Translations under genes and position numbers: made by a program
DNA from: Metellina segmentata
Lineage: Eukaryota > Arthropoda > Arachnida > Araneae > Tetragnathidae
DNA length: 64,000 bases
Direction of reading: 5' to 3'
Assembly: GCA_947359465.1 (NCBI GenBank)
Contig: OX375873.1
Span: 73,162,278-73,226,277, forward strand
Shown here: positions 33,499-45,014 of the stretch, piece by piece
How positions within the stretch are numbered: the stretch's first letter is position 1
Layout of the letters: every line of letters begins with the position of its first letter
The notes under the pieces: generated by a model
Databases searched by the model: none
What the model was told of the DNA's origin: nothing
What the model saw: the letters and a program-made list of their open reading frames with translations, nothing else

Positions 33499-33727
33499 TG
33501 GTTTTTAGTCATTAAATGTGTACTGGGGTAAAAGCAATCCTACTCTACTCCGAAATCTTGCAAAAGGTTTACTCCGCGCTTAAGCTGTCGGGTTGGGTTG
33601 TATGTGTATTTGTGTAACAGTTAAAAGTACACCAAAATAAAGTCTAAAATAAAGGGTTGGTCGGGGAGGCAAAAGGTAATGGTATGGAAATCCGAAATTC
33701 AAAACACCTTAAAAGCTAGGAGGAAGC
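33499..33727 (+). repeat. About 230-bp direct repeat, copy 2
   Basis: Partner of 32886-33117, about 613 bases downstream of it. A weaker echo of its first 60 bases may exist at 43392-43455 (TATTTAGTCGTTATGTGTAT ... GTTACTCTACTC). Confidence 0.7.
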
Positions 33728-33918
33728 GAAAACAGAATTCCAGAAAGAGGCGAGAATGGAAAAATAACAGATTCGCGGCATTTGTATTCAGAGCATAGAA
33801 TGCGGTTTGCTTACGGAATCTGAGATTTTCATTTTCAGTGCTCTCGGTTCGTGCAATCTTGTGTGTGTAGACAAAGTTTGACTTCTCATATAACATATAC
33901 ATATATTCAAACTACTGC

Positions 33919-34347
33919 GTGTATGCAGGCACACTCGCATTCTGGACTCTAGGGGTATCTGAGAGTAAACACACCTCGAGAGCTATAAGAAAGTATAAAA
34001 TTGTTATTCTACACTTACTGCGTAAACTGGAAGAAAAGCTCAAACCAAAATCGAGAAAAAAACCGTATAACAAGTTCGTTGCTTTTGTTGTTTCAGAAAA
34101 TATCTTTTCGGAAGGATGGCTTTTGCCTTTTAGGAGTTTTATCGCGAGAAAAAAATTGTCTCCAATTTTGCATGTGAAAGACGAACTGAAATTGTTTTGG
34201 TGTGTGTGTTCTTTTTTTTGTCGAGAATCTGTACAAATCCCCTCGTTCCCCCTTGTATTTCGAACGGTACACACCTTGCCGAATAATTTCCCGAAAATAG
34301 TTTCGCATCAACGCAAATTTTGTTCTTTATTTTCTTACATTTTGTGA
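33919..34347 (+). other. 142-codon open frame, not recognised
   Basis: This is the longest frame of the window that is not clearly a transposon or simple repeat. It is basic (KLEEKLKPKSRKKPYNKF) and has no motif that I know. Frames of 72-120 codons also lie on the opposite strand, which argues for a chance lack of stops. A 32-bp sequence ending ACTTACTGCGTAAACTG-AAGAAAAGCTCA occurs inside it at 34011 and again near 34554, so the frame overlaps a duplicated piece. I do not claim it is a gene. Confidence 0.12.
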
Positions 34348-35264
34348 AGAACAAGCATCTCACATTGAGGCTTAACTCTTTTGGAGTGTTGAAGGAAACA
34401 GGACATTCTTTTGACAAATTTAGAGGAGAAAGAACATTAAAAAAAATCGAAGTAACTTCTTATTATGCAGATCAACGTATATTATTTGTTAATAATGCAC
34501 ACATGGTAGAAATTCCAAAATTCAAACTTGAATTCTTCAATTTTTTAACTCAAACACTTACTGCGTAAACTGAAAGAAAAGCTCAGTTTAGGGACACAAC
34601 AAACACACAATCCAGATATCAATACAATTAAAATAGCAGTCAAAAAACACAGCCAAAGATGAAAACATACTTAAGATTAATTTTATTAGTGGTTATACGT
34701 TTCTGTTATTTAAAACAAATTAATTTTTAAAATAATGGAGAATTTTATTTTAGCTTCCAGTGATTTTCTTTTTAAGCTGTAGGTCCCAGTCCAATTATCT
34801 CTAGTAGAAGCAGTATTAGAGGGGTAAGCTCTGAGAACTCTTTAATTCCCTCTCTACGTGTTGGTTTCTTATATATACATCTGTATCACAAATGAAACAT
34901 TAAAAGTGAATAGAATACTTTTGTGACATCAAAACCAAGTAACAATTTGATTAATTAGAAGCTAATTAAATTATTTATTTACAAGGAAATATGAGAGCAC
35001 GAAGATTAAGAATTTATTTCACTCGAATAATGATCACATATAATCACATATATTCCTTACGCATCAACACATTAAAAGGGACAGAGAAATAAAAACGTTA
35101 ACTTCGGGAATCAAGACTAGGAAACGTACTCTCCATTATTTAATTACCATAAAATGTTTTTTGCAACACAAAAACATTTTAAACTCATTTCTGTATTTCT
35201 CGGCTAGGATGAACATCACTTTTTACGCATTACTTTACTTTATCCTTTAATCCCTTTCTTTAAA

Positions 35265-35562
35265 GTGATACGGTAGCCCAATTGGTAGAGGCTCGAATTA
35301 CTAACCAAAGGATTTCTAATCGGGATCTCAATCCTAACGAAGACCGTTATGTTCGTGGGGTCTGGTGCACGTTAAATCCATGTTCTCACTTTGGCCCGGC
35401 GTGGAGAAATGAAAGGGTTTTCATTTCCAGGGTTGATTTCAGAATCTTATCATGTTTCAGAATTACGGTGTGTTCTTCAGATCTTTTGTATTTGGATTGA
35501 ACCCGGACCGTCACAATTAGTGCTGCTCCAGCGCGACATAAACTCAACCGTCTTACTACAAT
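35265..35562 (+). mobile_element. SINE family 1, copy d
   Basis: A tRNA-like head starts near 35267 (ACGGTAGCCCAATTGGTAGA as A-box region; the B box is degraded to GGGATCTCAATCC). The body and 3' part are as in copy a (TGGTGCACGTTAAATCCATG; GAACCCGGACCGTCACAATT; GCTGCTCCAGCGCGAC). Full-length but diverged. The two short frames across it are chance. Confidence 0.78.
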
Positions 35563-35569
35563 CCCAGAC

Positions 35570-36470
35570 TTTAAAATTAATCCAGAAGTAAAGTTTTAGG
35601 GATTAATATTTTTACTAAAACGTGAAATTCCGTTCATAGTCCAGATCTTCACTTGGCATAAAACTTATATTTCTAACACTAGACACCGTCTAAAATTACA
35701 TTTTTCTATGCTACGCATTTCTTCAAAACATGAGTACAGAGTTACAAAGCAATCAATTGAACCATTCTAATAATTTTGTATACATATCGAAGTCATGTTA
35801 TACAATGGCAAATAAGGAAAAGCAATTCCAGATATAATACATGTGATTCGTGATTTAGACAGTTTATAGCAACTTTTACTTAAGTGATACCCCAGAAGCT
35901 TTTTGCATTTTTCATAAAACGTCTCTCCAAATGCATTGGAAAGCGTAAAGTCTGTATGTAGTATGCCTGCATTTTGTAAATAGTAACCTGCATGTCGCAA
36001 CTAAGTAACTCGAAAAATGGTGTCTAGATTGAATTATTATTAAATTACTAATGGCGGGGAGGGGGAATCATACAGAATTTTATGGAAACTCTAGGTTAGG
36101 TTTATGAACAGGTAGTTTTGATCTCGATTGATCAAATAACGAAGAATTGCATGTATATAAGAAACTTTGATTGGGTTAGCTGTTGTCCCCTTAATCGTAA
36201 AAACCAAGAAAATAAGTAATATAGTTCTTTCCTTTCTATAATGGTCTCTATACAATACAGTTTGTGCCAATTATGTGTGGCATGAATCTGAGATGTGACG
36301 TGAATCTACGCTCATGATATAACAGGATAACTCTAATTTACTCACAAATCTTTCTTCTAGTTCAAATGACCAATGATACAATGATTGAGTTCAATTGACC
36401 AAACAAAGAGGTTCTTGCATTCCAGTGACATTTTCTAACGGAAACATAATTTTAAATTGCTTCATTTTTC
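35570..36470. other. AT-rich sequence, nothing recognised
   Basis: No frame, boundary or RNA gene was seen. Confidence 0.55.
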
Positions 36471-36473
36471 ATA

Positions 36474-36530
36474 ACTAGGGGGCTCCGCCCCCTGCTCGCT
36501 TTCGCTCGGCAACCAACACTGCTTTTATAG
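36474..36530 (+). repeat. GC-rich hairpin motif of a dispersed repeat
   Basis: CTAGGGGGCTCCGCCCCCTG contains the stem GGGGGC / GCCCCC with a TCC loop, then a CTCGCTTTCGCTCGGC block. From memory such motifs mark one end of repeats common in arthropod genomes. What follows to about 36850 is AT-rich and non-coding; the other end was not found. Confidence 0.5.
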
Positions 36531-36989
36531 AGGTAATCTCCTTACGACGGCGAAACTATCTTAACAATTCGTATAATCCTGATTTGACTTTCCGGTTCAT
36601 GAAGTCACATTCCTATAGAAAAACTAATGTAAAGTTTTTGTAAAAATATATAGGGGGTACATTCTAAAGCACATATAAGAAAGATTTAAACCATCACGAT
36701 AAAATATTTTAACTAAAAATATGGATAACTGAAATTCAAAGAATTCGAGTTTCAAAATATCTCTTGTTGCAATTCCACAGGTTCTGAAATATAAGACGAT
36801 GAAGAATCTCGGATTTGAGGTTAAAATATCAGTTCTGTTTGAGAATAATCAAAAGGTATAACTTTAAGCTTTATTTTGATATTTAGGTCTCAAGGTATTC
36901 TGCCAAGGAAGACCCCGCATCTATCCTTATAAGGATTTACCGGTTTAGTAGTCTCCCTTGGTTGTTTATTAGTTTCTTATTTGCAGGGT

Positions 36990-39900
36990 TTATGCTAGGT
37001 TTTCTTGACGGTCATATGGGAACTGTATTTATGTCGTTGCTATAAAATCCCTGACGTGGATTGTCAGAATATCACTGATTTTCCAAATGTTTTCTCTGCA
37101 CTTCCTATGTTTTAGCGTTAGGTTTGGCCATCCTGGAGTGGGTCCTAGTAGTGGGCAACGCATGTGAAGAGAGCTTGCAAGGGGACAATCCAAGGCATAA
37201 TGCATTGGAGTTCCCTCTATTACACAAAAGCATTGGTTGGTTTAAGGTAACTCGAATCTGTGGAGAAAGCTGGGAAATGGGCCATGGCCCATTACAAACT
37301 GCATAAGTCGTCCATCTTTAATGCGGTTATCCGTGGAGACGTCTGGTAAGAATTCATGTGTTAAGCGGCCTGTGTCATCTGCATTCCATTCATCCTGCCA
37401 CAGTTGAAGGATGTGGTCTCTAGTGAGTCTCTTGAAGTGTTAGACTGGAAGGGCTATTTGTTTTACCTCTTTAGTATCTTTGTTTGATGCCGCTTCCTTC
37501 GCCAGACTATCTGCTTTTTCGTTACCCTAGTGTCCAACGTGAGCCTTGATCGATCGTAATTCGAACGCTGGCTTGTTGGGAAGGAATTTCTGGTTTACGA
37601 GAGCTTTTAGAACTGCTTGGTTGTCTGAGAAGATTGTTGATTTTTCAGGGGCTATTCTAACTTCTTCTCTGATTGCAACCGACTTGGAACACACTGTTGT
37701 TAATTTGGAGTCTATTCGACAAGGTTTTTGTTAATGTTCCTTCTACGTAGAGGCAAAAAGCTGATACCACGCCTGTCTTAGATCCATCTGAGCAGATGTA
37801 GATGGGTGATGGTATGAATGAAGTACCAATGGATATGTTAGCTTCTTTGCTTTGTATAGATGGGTGGGAGAACCGTCTTGTTGTCTTCATTTCAAAATCT
37901 TGTGAGTTAAATGTTTCATAGTTCGTTTGAACTGGTTTATAAAGACGAATACGTTCTGTAGTTTTTCATCCATGTGAGAGTAAGATATGTAGGGGTGGTA
38001 CTCCAATAGTGATACAGAGAGCTGATGTTGGGGTAGTTGAATTCGCCGAAGAGATAAAAAGCAGGAAGAGTCTTTGGATGGATTTGAGTTTCCTTGATGT
38101 TCCGACAAGTGAGATTGGTCACCCATATTGATGCTCCGTAGGCTATTGATCTCTCGGCTACTGATTTATGTAGTATTTTTCGTTGTATGATTGAAGCCCC
38201 AGTTTCGGCCTGCGATTCTTCGGAAACTCTGAAGGCTAATTTTTGCTTTTACTTTAATGTTATTCAGGTGGGCATTCCAGTTTAGTTTTGGATGCAATGT
38301 TACTCTTAGGTATTTTAATTGATCAGTGTATCTTATGGACGTAGTACCTAAGGCAACTTTTGGTTTTGCTACTAGCTTCATGTGTCTATCGAGAAGTAGA
38401 GCTTTGGATTTCTCGTGAGATATTTCTAAGCCTATTTCTTCACACCATGATAAGACTTGGTCAAAGGCTATATTGTAGCGTATTTTAAGGAGTTCTCTGG
38501 TTCTTCCAGCAACCACTAGAATCATGTCGTCAGCAAAGGCTTGGGTGTGTACTCCAGGAGGCCAGGGTTTATTCAAGAGATCGTCGGCCACCAAGTTCCA
38601 TAGGATGGGTCCAATACAGGATCTTTGTGGGCAACCCCTGGTCTGGTAGACTTGCGCTGCAGCTATTCCTGTTGTTATGCAAACCGTTCTATCCGAGAGG
38701 AAGCTGGAGAAAAGATTGTAGAGCTTTGTTGGACAGTTTATGGTTTTTAGGCGTGTAAGGATGCAGTCCCACCTAAGGGAGTCGAATGTTTTTGAGATAT
38801 CTAGAGATATCAGGAGAAAGTAATTGTTGTTGTTATTGATGTTTGTGTGGATTATTTCTAAAACGTTGTGTAAGGCATACTCTGTTGACGAATTTTCACG
38901 GAAGCCCAACTGTAGTGGATTCATGTAGCCATGCTTTTGAATATGGTATAGCAATCGGTTAACCATTATTTTTTCTAGCCATTTTGAAATGGCTGAGAGA
39001 AGAGTGATAGGTCTGTGTGATGAAGTTTCAAAAATATTTCATCCTTCTTTTAGGAAAAGCAAGATTAGAGCTTTTTTCAGTGATGCTGGGAAGATTCTAA
39101 GTTTAAGACTTTTGTTGAATAGTGTGTAGAATAATTTTGGGAAATTGTTATTTAGGTTTACAAGAATCATTGTGTTTATTCCATCAAAACCAGGAGCTTT
39201 GCCTTTAGGAAGATTACGTATGACATAAGCTATTTCTTCTTTTGTGATTTCTGGTTCCAAGGTGGGCTCACATAATTGGAATTTTTGGGTTAGTAATCTG
39301 TGTTTGGGTAAATTTCCTTTAAAATTTTTGTCAGGATTTCTTCCTCTGTGCCTGAGTGTCCTGAGTTTGAAGCAAGAGCTGAGGGGATCTTGGCTTTTCT
39401 CTGTGCAATTTTGTAGGATGTACTAAATGACGACGTAGCTTCTGTACAAAATTTTCTTGTTGCTTACTTGTATATTGGTTGCTTACTTTAATATCTTATG
39501 CGACTTCAGCTTGTATGATTTGGTACTACAGTCTTGGATGGTCGTAATTAGTAAATATGTTTCTGTTTCCAATTCCTGCTTACTATTTGCTGTATTTAAG
39601 GAGTTTTCTATGTAGCTGTGATAGGGAGTAAATTGTCTGACCATTTTGTTGTGGTTTACATGTTTTGTTTTGAACCTTTTAAAGCAAAGTTGGTTAGTAG
39701 TGGCTATTAGTTGAATGAAAATCGCGCGTTGATCGCTATGGCTTTCGTCTTCTAAGATGGTTCTGTTCAGTTGTGACAGTTGTAGGGAAGTGCTTGCGAA
39801 TGTCAGGTCAGGCCAGCCTCTTGTACCATAAGCTTCGAAATACGGGGATTATCAGGATGGTTCAGTAAGTTTATAAAGTTGGATGCTAAGAATTCCAATA

Positions 39901-40340
39901 CTTCTCTCCCTCTAGGATCTTAATTATTATAGCCCCATGCCTGGCTATGCGCATTCCAATCTGCACAGAGCAAGACGTCGTCTGTAGAGGCACGTAGTAT
40001 GTTAGTGACTGAGACTTTTGCTTCGCCATTTGGTGAGATATATGATGACACTAATTTAAATTGCCTGTTTTTTATTGTGGTCTTCGTTGTAGATTATTAT
40101 CGTTTGGGATTTGATTTCTGGGAATAAAATAGAAACCGACTACACGCTTGTTGATAAGATTGATTTCCTTGTAGATGGTATTCCTGAGACTTGATTATTA
40201 TGTATATAGGATTCTTGAGCTAGAACTGCTGTTATATTATGTTTTAAGGTAAGATTTTGAATACGAGATGTTGTCAGATTTGATCAGGGGTGTAAATTAA
40301 TTTGCAGGAAGTTATACTGTCGTGTTTTACTGATTGAAAT
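36990..40340 (-). pseudogene. LINE ORF2: endonuclease, reverse transcriptase, RNase H
   Basis: Reading right to left: the endonuclease shows LLCADWNAHSQAWGYNN (about 39900-39990) with DPRGREVLEFL after it, as in APE-type domains. The reverse transcriptase (39260-38166) has KGKAPGFDGI, SSHRPITLLSAISKWLEKIM, SLDISKTFDSLRWD and the catalytic FADDMILVV; only an in-frame TGA at 39039-39041 splits it. The end of RT has SVAERSIAYGASIW. The RNase H has SDGSKT (first Asp) and FSDNQAVLKALVNQ; a frameshift follows NNSVFQ, where the conserved Glu should be. The tail has QFVMGHGPFP and MHYALDCPL. ORF2 normally nicks DNA and copies the RNA at that nick. Confidence 0.85.
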
Positions 40341-40389
40341 GCTATTTTGGAGTATTGGAGTGAGGTTTTGTGCTATTTTTGGGACCGAT

Positions 40390-41240
40390 TGCAAAAGATT
40401 TTGCATTAAAAAAATTCTTGTTGGTGGGTTTTGTGGCCGTTGATTTTATTTGATGTGGTCACTGTTTTAGTATCTACGAGAGGTACGTTGTTATTCTTCT
40501 GTGGTGGTACATGTGATCTTTATATGATGGGTGACAAGTATCCACTAGAGAGGTTTTTTTTTCCGAAAAAGAGCGTGCAATTTATGCAGTTTGCATGGAG
40601 TGCTGCGAAGTCATGCGTGTAATGTTTTTTACCACAGTAGCCACAGTATGTGGGGAATTTGAAGTTTCTTTAGATATGACAAGAATGCCTGACATTTATA
40701 GCATCATTTTATGTTGTAGTACTCATTGTAGTACAAAGAGTACCAGCCCATGTCTAGTCGTATTTTTTCTATGAGATAGTTAAAGGCTGCTGGTCTACAT
40801 TCAACAATAAAATTAAATCTACCATCTCTTCGCCCAACCTTTGTCAAAATCTTGAGATCGGCCAAATTTATTCTCCCTTCTTGATATGATAGAACTTGCA
40901 AAATATCAGCTCCGTTGATTTCTTTATTTGCCTCATGTGTAATAATCATCAAAAGCGTTTTCTTGGGAGTTTTAGTGTTAAGGTTGCTGAGATCCGGGTT
41001 CAGCTTGATTGCTTCTTCCAATCGTCCTAAGTCTTTTGCATCCTATTGCTATGCCTCCTTTTTAATGGATTAAACTATGTTTATTGAGATTCCGATGGTC
41101 CTTGGATCTAACTCTGTCTTCATCTTCTGCTTTGTGCTTCTACTGTCGGCTTCTGCTTCCTCCGGGTATATTAGGAGATTTTTGCTAGTAAGAGCTTCAG
41201 TGTAAGATTTAGGAAAGACTTTAGAGATGTCTGTTGCAGG
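40390..41240 (-). pseudogene. LINE ORF1 (gag-like) with zinc knuckles
   Basis: The 5' part reads FPKSYTEALTSKNLLIYPEE, then MKTELDPRTIGISINIV and, after stops, LGRLEEAIKLNPDLSNLNTK. The next 105 codons (41021-40704) end DMGWYSLYYNEYYNIK, where jockey/R1-type gag proteins enter the zinc-knuckle region. Below 40700, across frames, KCQAF, CGYCGKKHYTHDFAALHANC and INC mark the knuckles (C-x2-C ... H ... C pattern), though the second Cys/His spacing is damaged. ORF1 proteins bind the element's RNA. Stops and frameshifts show it is dead. Confidence 0.75.
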
Positions 41241-41249
41241 TCTCAAGGT

Positions 41250-43880
41250 AGTAAATAGTTTGAATTTAGCATATGCACCCCTATATCTACTACACCCCTA
41301 CTATCTACAAAATGTTGAAAAATGACTCCTGCTTTAAAGTCATAAAATACTGACCGAAAATTCGTGTGTAACAAAATCGAGTGAAAGTCAGTCAAATTGT
41401 CTGAAAAGCAACCAATGCTCATATAAGACTTGTTGCTTGTAACAGATACCACGTCCTTTTGAAGTTAATTATTTTGATTTTAGTACAAAAAGCACCTTTT
41501 TTTAAACAGAAAGGTTCAATGAGCTCGAATGCCGTTATGCCTACTTCTTTAAAACAGTTGTCATTTTCCTACAACAATATTAATGTCAAGGGTTGACCGT
41601 CTTTATTTCTACATCTGAATGTGACTGAATATATTTAAAGTACACTTGCAATGTTCATGTATGCAGAAGAACATAAATTTGATGGAGTTGCGGAACTGAA
41701 AAAATAATTTTATTAATGACGGTATAATTTGTTACCAGAACTGTTTCGAAATTTAAATTTGGAACACGTAATCACACTTTACCGTAGACTTAGGACATAA
41801 TATAATAAGCAATCCTATTCAAATATGTCATTATAATAAAATGTAATTCATTAATATAAAAAATGTACTCCTATGCCTCTAATCAATGGATAATAAAATG
41901 TTTCAATAAAGAACCTTTAATTTGTCAGAATTAGAGTTACTATTGATCATTTATGTGTTATTTCATGCCTCATACCGTACTAATGATCTCTATGTTCAGT
42001 GTTCACATTTGAATTGAAAAGTACTGAAAACATCTGACTAAAAGTACTGAAAATCTGACACACATAAATACTGAAAACAATCAATTATACTAATAACACA
42101 GATTTCACAAACAAGATTACCTCGTATCTTAGTTTGTATAAAAATTCACAGTAAAAAAAGAAATCCAGGATAACAATGTCTGTACTTAAGATATCGATGC
42201 ATTAAAGTATTATTAAATTATTTGATTCATATGTTAGCACATAATTTTTTTTGTTCATGTGCCCAATGTATAAGCACTTTAAAATTAGTATTGATTCTTC
42301 TAATGTCAAGAACTCAACTTACAATTAAAATGCACTTGTTGAGCTAAAAATCTAATTAATGTGTCAAGTACTAGTTATGTTTACATAGCTATCTACAGAT
42401 AAAATAATTTTGAATTATCTAATAAATGTGTACGTGTTTTAGAATCTCCAAAGAGATTAAACAAAGAACCTATTTTCCTAAATACCTTACTTAATAAACT
42501 TTTCTCTTTTAAGTTATACCTTTTTCTGCTTGGACCATGCGTAAAATGCAAATATTTGTGTTTGATGAAGGAAATTGACTTTAAAGAAAATTATTTTCAA
42601 TTTTTGCAATGTAAACAGTTTATGTTTTTTGTTTTTGTTATTTCTTTAATTAAAATTAATTACGTCTTGCTTTTTGTAAAATAGCGTACGTCGTACTATT
42701 TTTTAAATTGAAGGGCTTTTTAAGCAACATAGATGATAAGACGCTTTTCAATTATTTGTGGCTAGCAATTTTCATATTTTAAAAATTCCAAAATTGTTAT
42801 ACATGTTAAAAAATTATTATAATACCTTATTCATTATTCAAGAGGTTAAATTGCATAAATAGAAAGAAATATCCACTTATTTAAACAATCAGATATACTT
42901 TTGATCCTCTTGAATATGAATGTTTTGCTTTTAATATTTTTCATAATGGAATACATTTTTGTAGCTTAATACTATATCACCACGAACCCTTTCAATTACA
43001 TAATTAACTTCAAATTTTAAGTATACTAACATTGGGGAGGAATTTTCAACATTGAAAACATATATACATTACTACGGCAAATTAACATACATTTTGAAAT
43101 ATGTACCAAATTAATACTGTAAGAAATAGGTTTTATATAAAGTAACACACCTTTATTGAATGGAGGAAGCTAAAAACAGTAATTTTTATAAAACACTGTG
43201 AAATTGCAAAACACGCGCTTATTTATATAATTTCATTCTAAATTTTAAGAAACTAATAAAATATACTGTAAGAACAATCTCAAGCTCAAATACATCTATA
43301 TTCCGTTCTGCTATCTTCCATACATAATTTATGACCAGTTTTGACCTTAAAAATCAATATAATGTTTCCTAGCATTCTTTGAACCAATTATTTGAATATT
43401 TAGTCGTTATGTGTATAGTGGAAAAAATATAGTGTTACTCTACTCGAAAATAACCAGATGTGCTCCAAGTGATAAACCTCTTGGGTAAATTTGTGTCGTC
43501 CATCACCAAGGGTTCGAAGAGAATTTTCTGGCATCAGAACCATGATGATACATGTTTGTTCACGTAAGTCGAAACTTACAACGGTCCCTAAAATAAGACA
43601 TAGATGCCAACATGGAAATTTCATTCAAACCCTGCAAGTTGATCAGGGTTCGCCAGCTCATATTTTAAAATGTATTGACTTTATAATAGACAAGGTTTTT
43701 TGGAATCTCTACTTTTCTTGGACTTATTGGTGGTTTATGGACTCGTGGACTTGGTCTAATTTAAAGAGATCACGTCGAGGATTATTAACAACAACAAGCT
43801 TAAGCCAAGTCAGGCTGTAAGTTGTAGCACGAATAAATAGAGATAAGGCTATATCAGTTTCCTATTTAAAGACACCAATT
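41250..43880. other. AT-rich sequence, nothing recognised
   Basis: No supported gene. The 69-codon minus-strand frame at 41243-41452 could be leader sequence of the LINE but shows no motif. A weak echo of the 32.9-kb direct repeat lies near 43392. Confidence 0.5.
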
Positions 43881-43884
43881 AGAG

Positions 43885-44700
43885 ACAATGCCGTGAAGTG
43901 CCGGCCTGCTATCGGTTCGGGCCGGAGAAGCCCAAGCGGGAGTCGGAACCTGATTTAGGGTAAACCAGGATAGATTCCGGGTTAAAGCCGTTTTTCCGGT
44001 CAAGTAGCGGCAGGAATTTACACGGGTGTCACTTGGTAACTATATTTAACCTACCTAGGCCGATACCTGTACGCTTACGAATGCAAGGATAACCGGCAGA
44101 CGGTGGGTATACATAGTACCAAGAGAGTACGGTTTGGTATGCCCACCTACCCGATCATATAGGATGCAGGGACAGTCACTGTACGGGCTTCCCATGGTGG
44201 AGACGTCCACGGAGGTGGCTTATAGGGTACTTTAGAGCTTCCTTCGTATTGACGAACATTCCACGATGATTAGAACTCAACCTGGCTCAACTCTGATGCG
44301 GGGTTACCGGACCATGATGTAATTGCCCAATTCTGAGTGGATAATGAAACGAGTTGCCAAAACTATCAGTCTGGGAACCTCGCAATGATTGAAATTTCGA
44401 ACCGGGGCCACGACACCATTGTCGTGGGCCTGTCCCGCATTGATGTACCCTGCTTAGGTGGTGATGGCGGAGGAGGATTTCGAGCGGAGCCACTATGGTC
44501 CGAACTCTTCTCTTTTCCCACTCGAGGCCCTTCATAGCTGTATGGCCAATCCGTTATGCCCCACCAATGGATGGTGCGGTCAGGAGTGTTTGCCTCCAAT
44601 TAAGGAAGGAAGGTCACGAAGGGCACCTACCTCCCTTCACATATGAAGGCATATGAGAAAATTTACCAGATCTCTGGTCTGCGAGCTATAGCTAAATTTT
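43885..44700 (+). other. GC-rich block of unknown nature
   Basis: Base composition is close to 50 percent GC, against roughly one third around it, and CpG is common. Frames on both strands are short (under 85 codons) and not recognised. There are local hairpins, such as CCACGACA-CCAT-TGTCGTGG at about 44408-44427 and CATGGTGGAGACGTCCACGG near 44193. Edges are near GACAATGCCGTGAAGTGCCG and CAGATCTCTGGTCTGCGAGC. It looks like an inserted non-coding repeat, for example a retrotransposon leader, but I found no proof. Confidence 0.45.
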
Positions 44701-45014
44701 GGTTTCACACGTCGTTTTAATAACTATTTTCGTGCTAATTTATCGATACATCAGCTGTATTTTCCTCTGAGCCTTCAACTGTAGTAGTGGCTTCAGTTAG
44801 TCTCGAACTCCAACTAAGAACTTCTCTGATGCCCATCTAAGAAGTCTCGTGATGCTCAAATTTGGTAAATAAATAGAAAAAGTAAACCCTGTAAAAACTG
44901 GTCAACATAACCCTTTACACACAGCGTATAAATAAATAGAAGTATGCTAAGCACAGAATTCAACATTGACTCACTGGATATTCCTACTGACCTAGACCCT
45001 GGGGCAATTCCATA

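Larger units (their letters stand above)
36860..41240 (-). mobile_element. Non-LTR retrotransposon (LINE, jockey/I group with RNase H)
   Basis: About 4.4 kb on the minus strand keeps the full domain order from 5' to 3': gag-like ORF1 with zinc knuckles, endonuclease, reverse transcriptase, RNase H and a Cys/His tail. The 3' end is near an AATAAA (minus strand, about 36871). Many frameshifts and stops make it dead, but no large part is missing. No target duplication was found, and the 5' end is uncertain. Confidence 0.85.

Noticed and set aside
33912..34417. Overlapping minus-strand frames of 72-120 codons opposite the 142-codon frame
   Set aside because: They are mutually exclusive, with no motif or splice context; open frames on both strands suggest chance.
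35160..35190. A small hairpin AAAATGTTTTT ... AAAAACATTTT as a regulatory site
   Set aside because: Such A/T hairpins are expected by chance in sequence this AT-rich and nothing else supports it.
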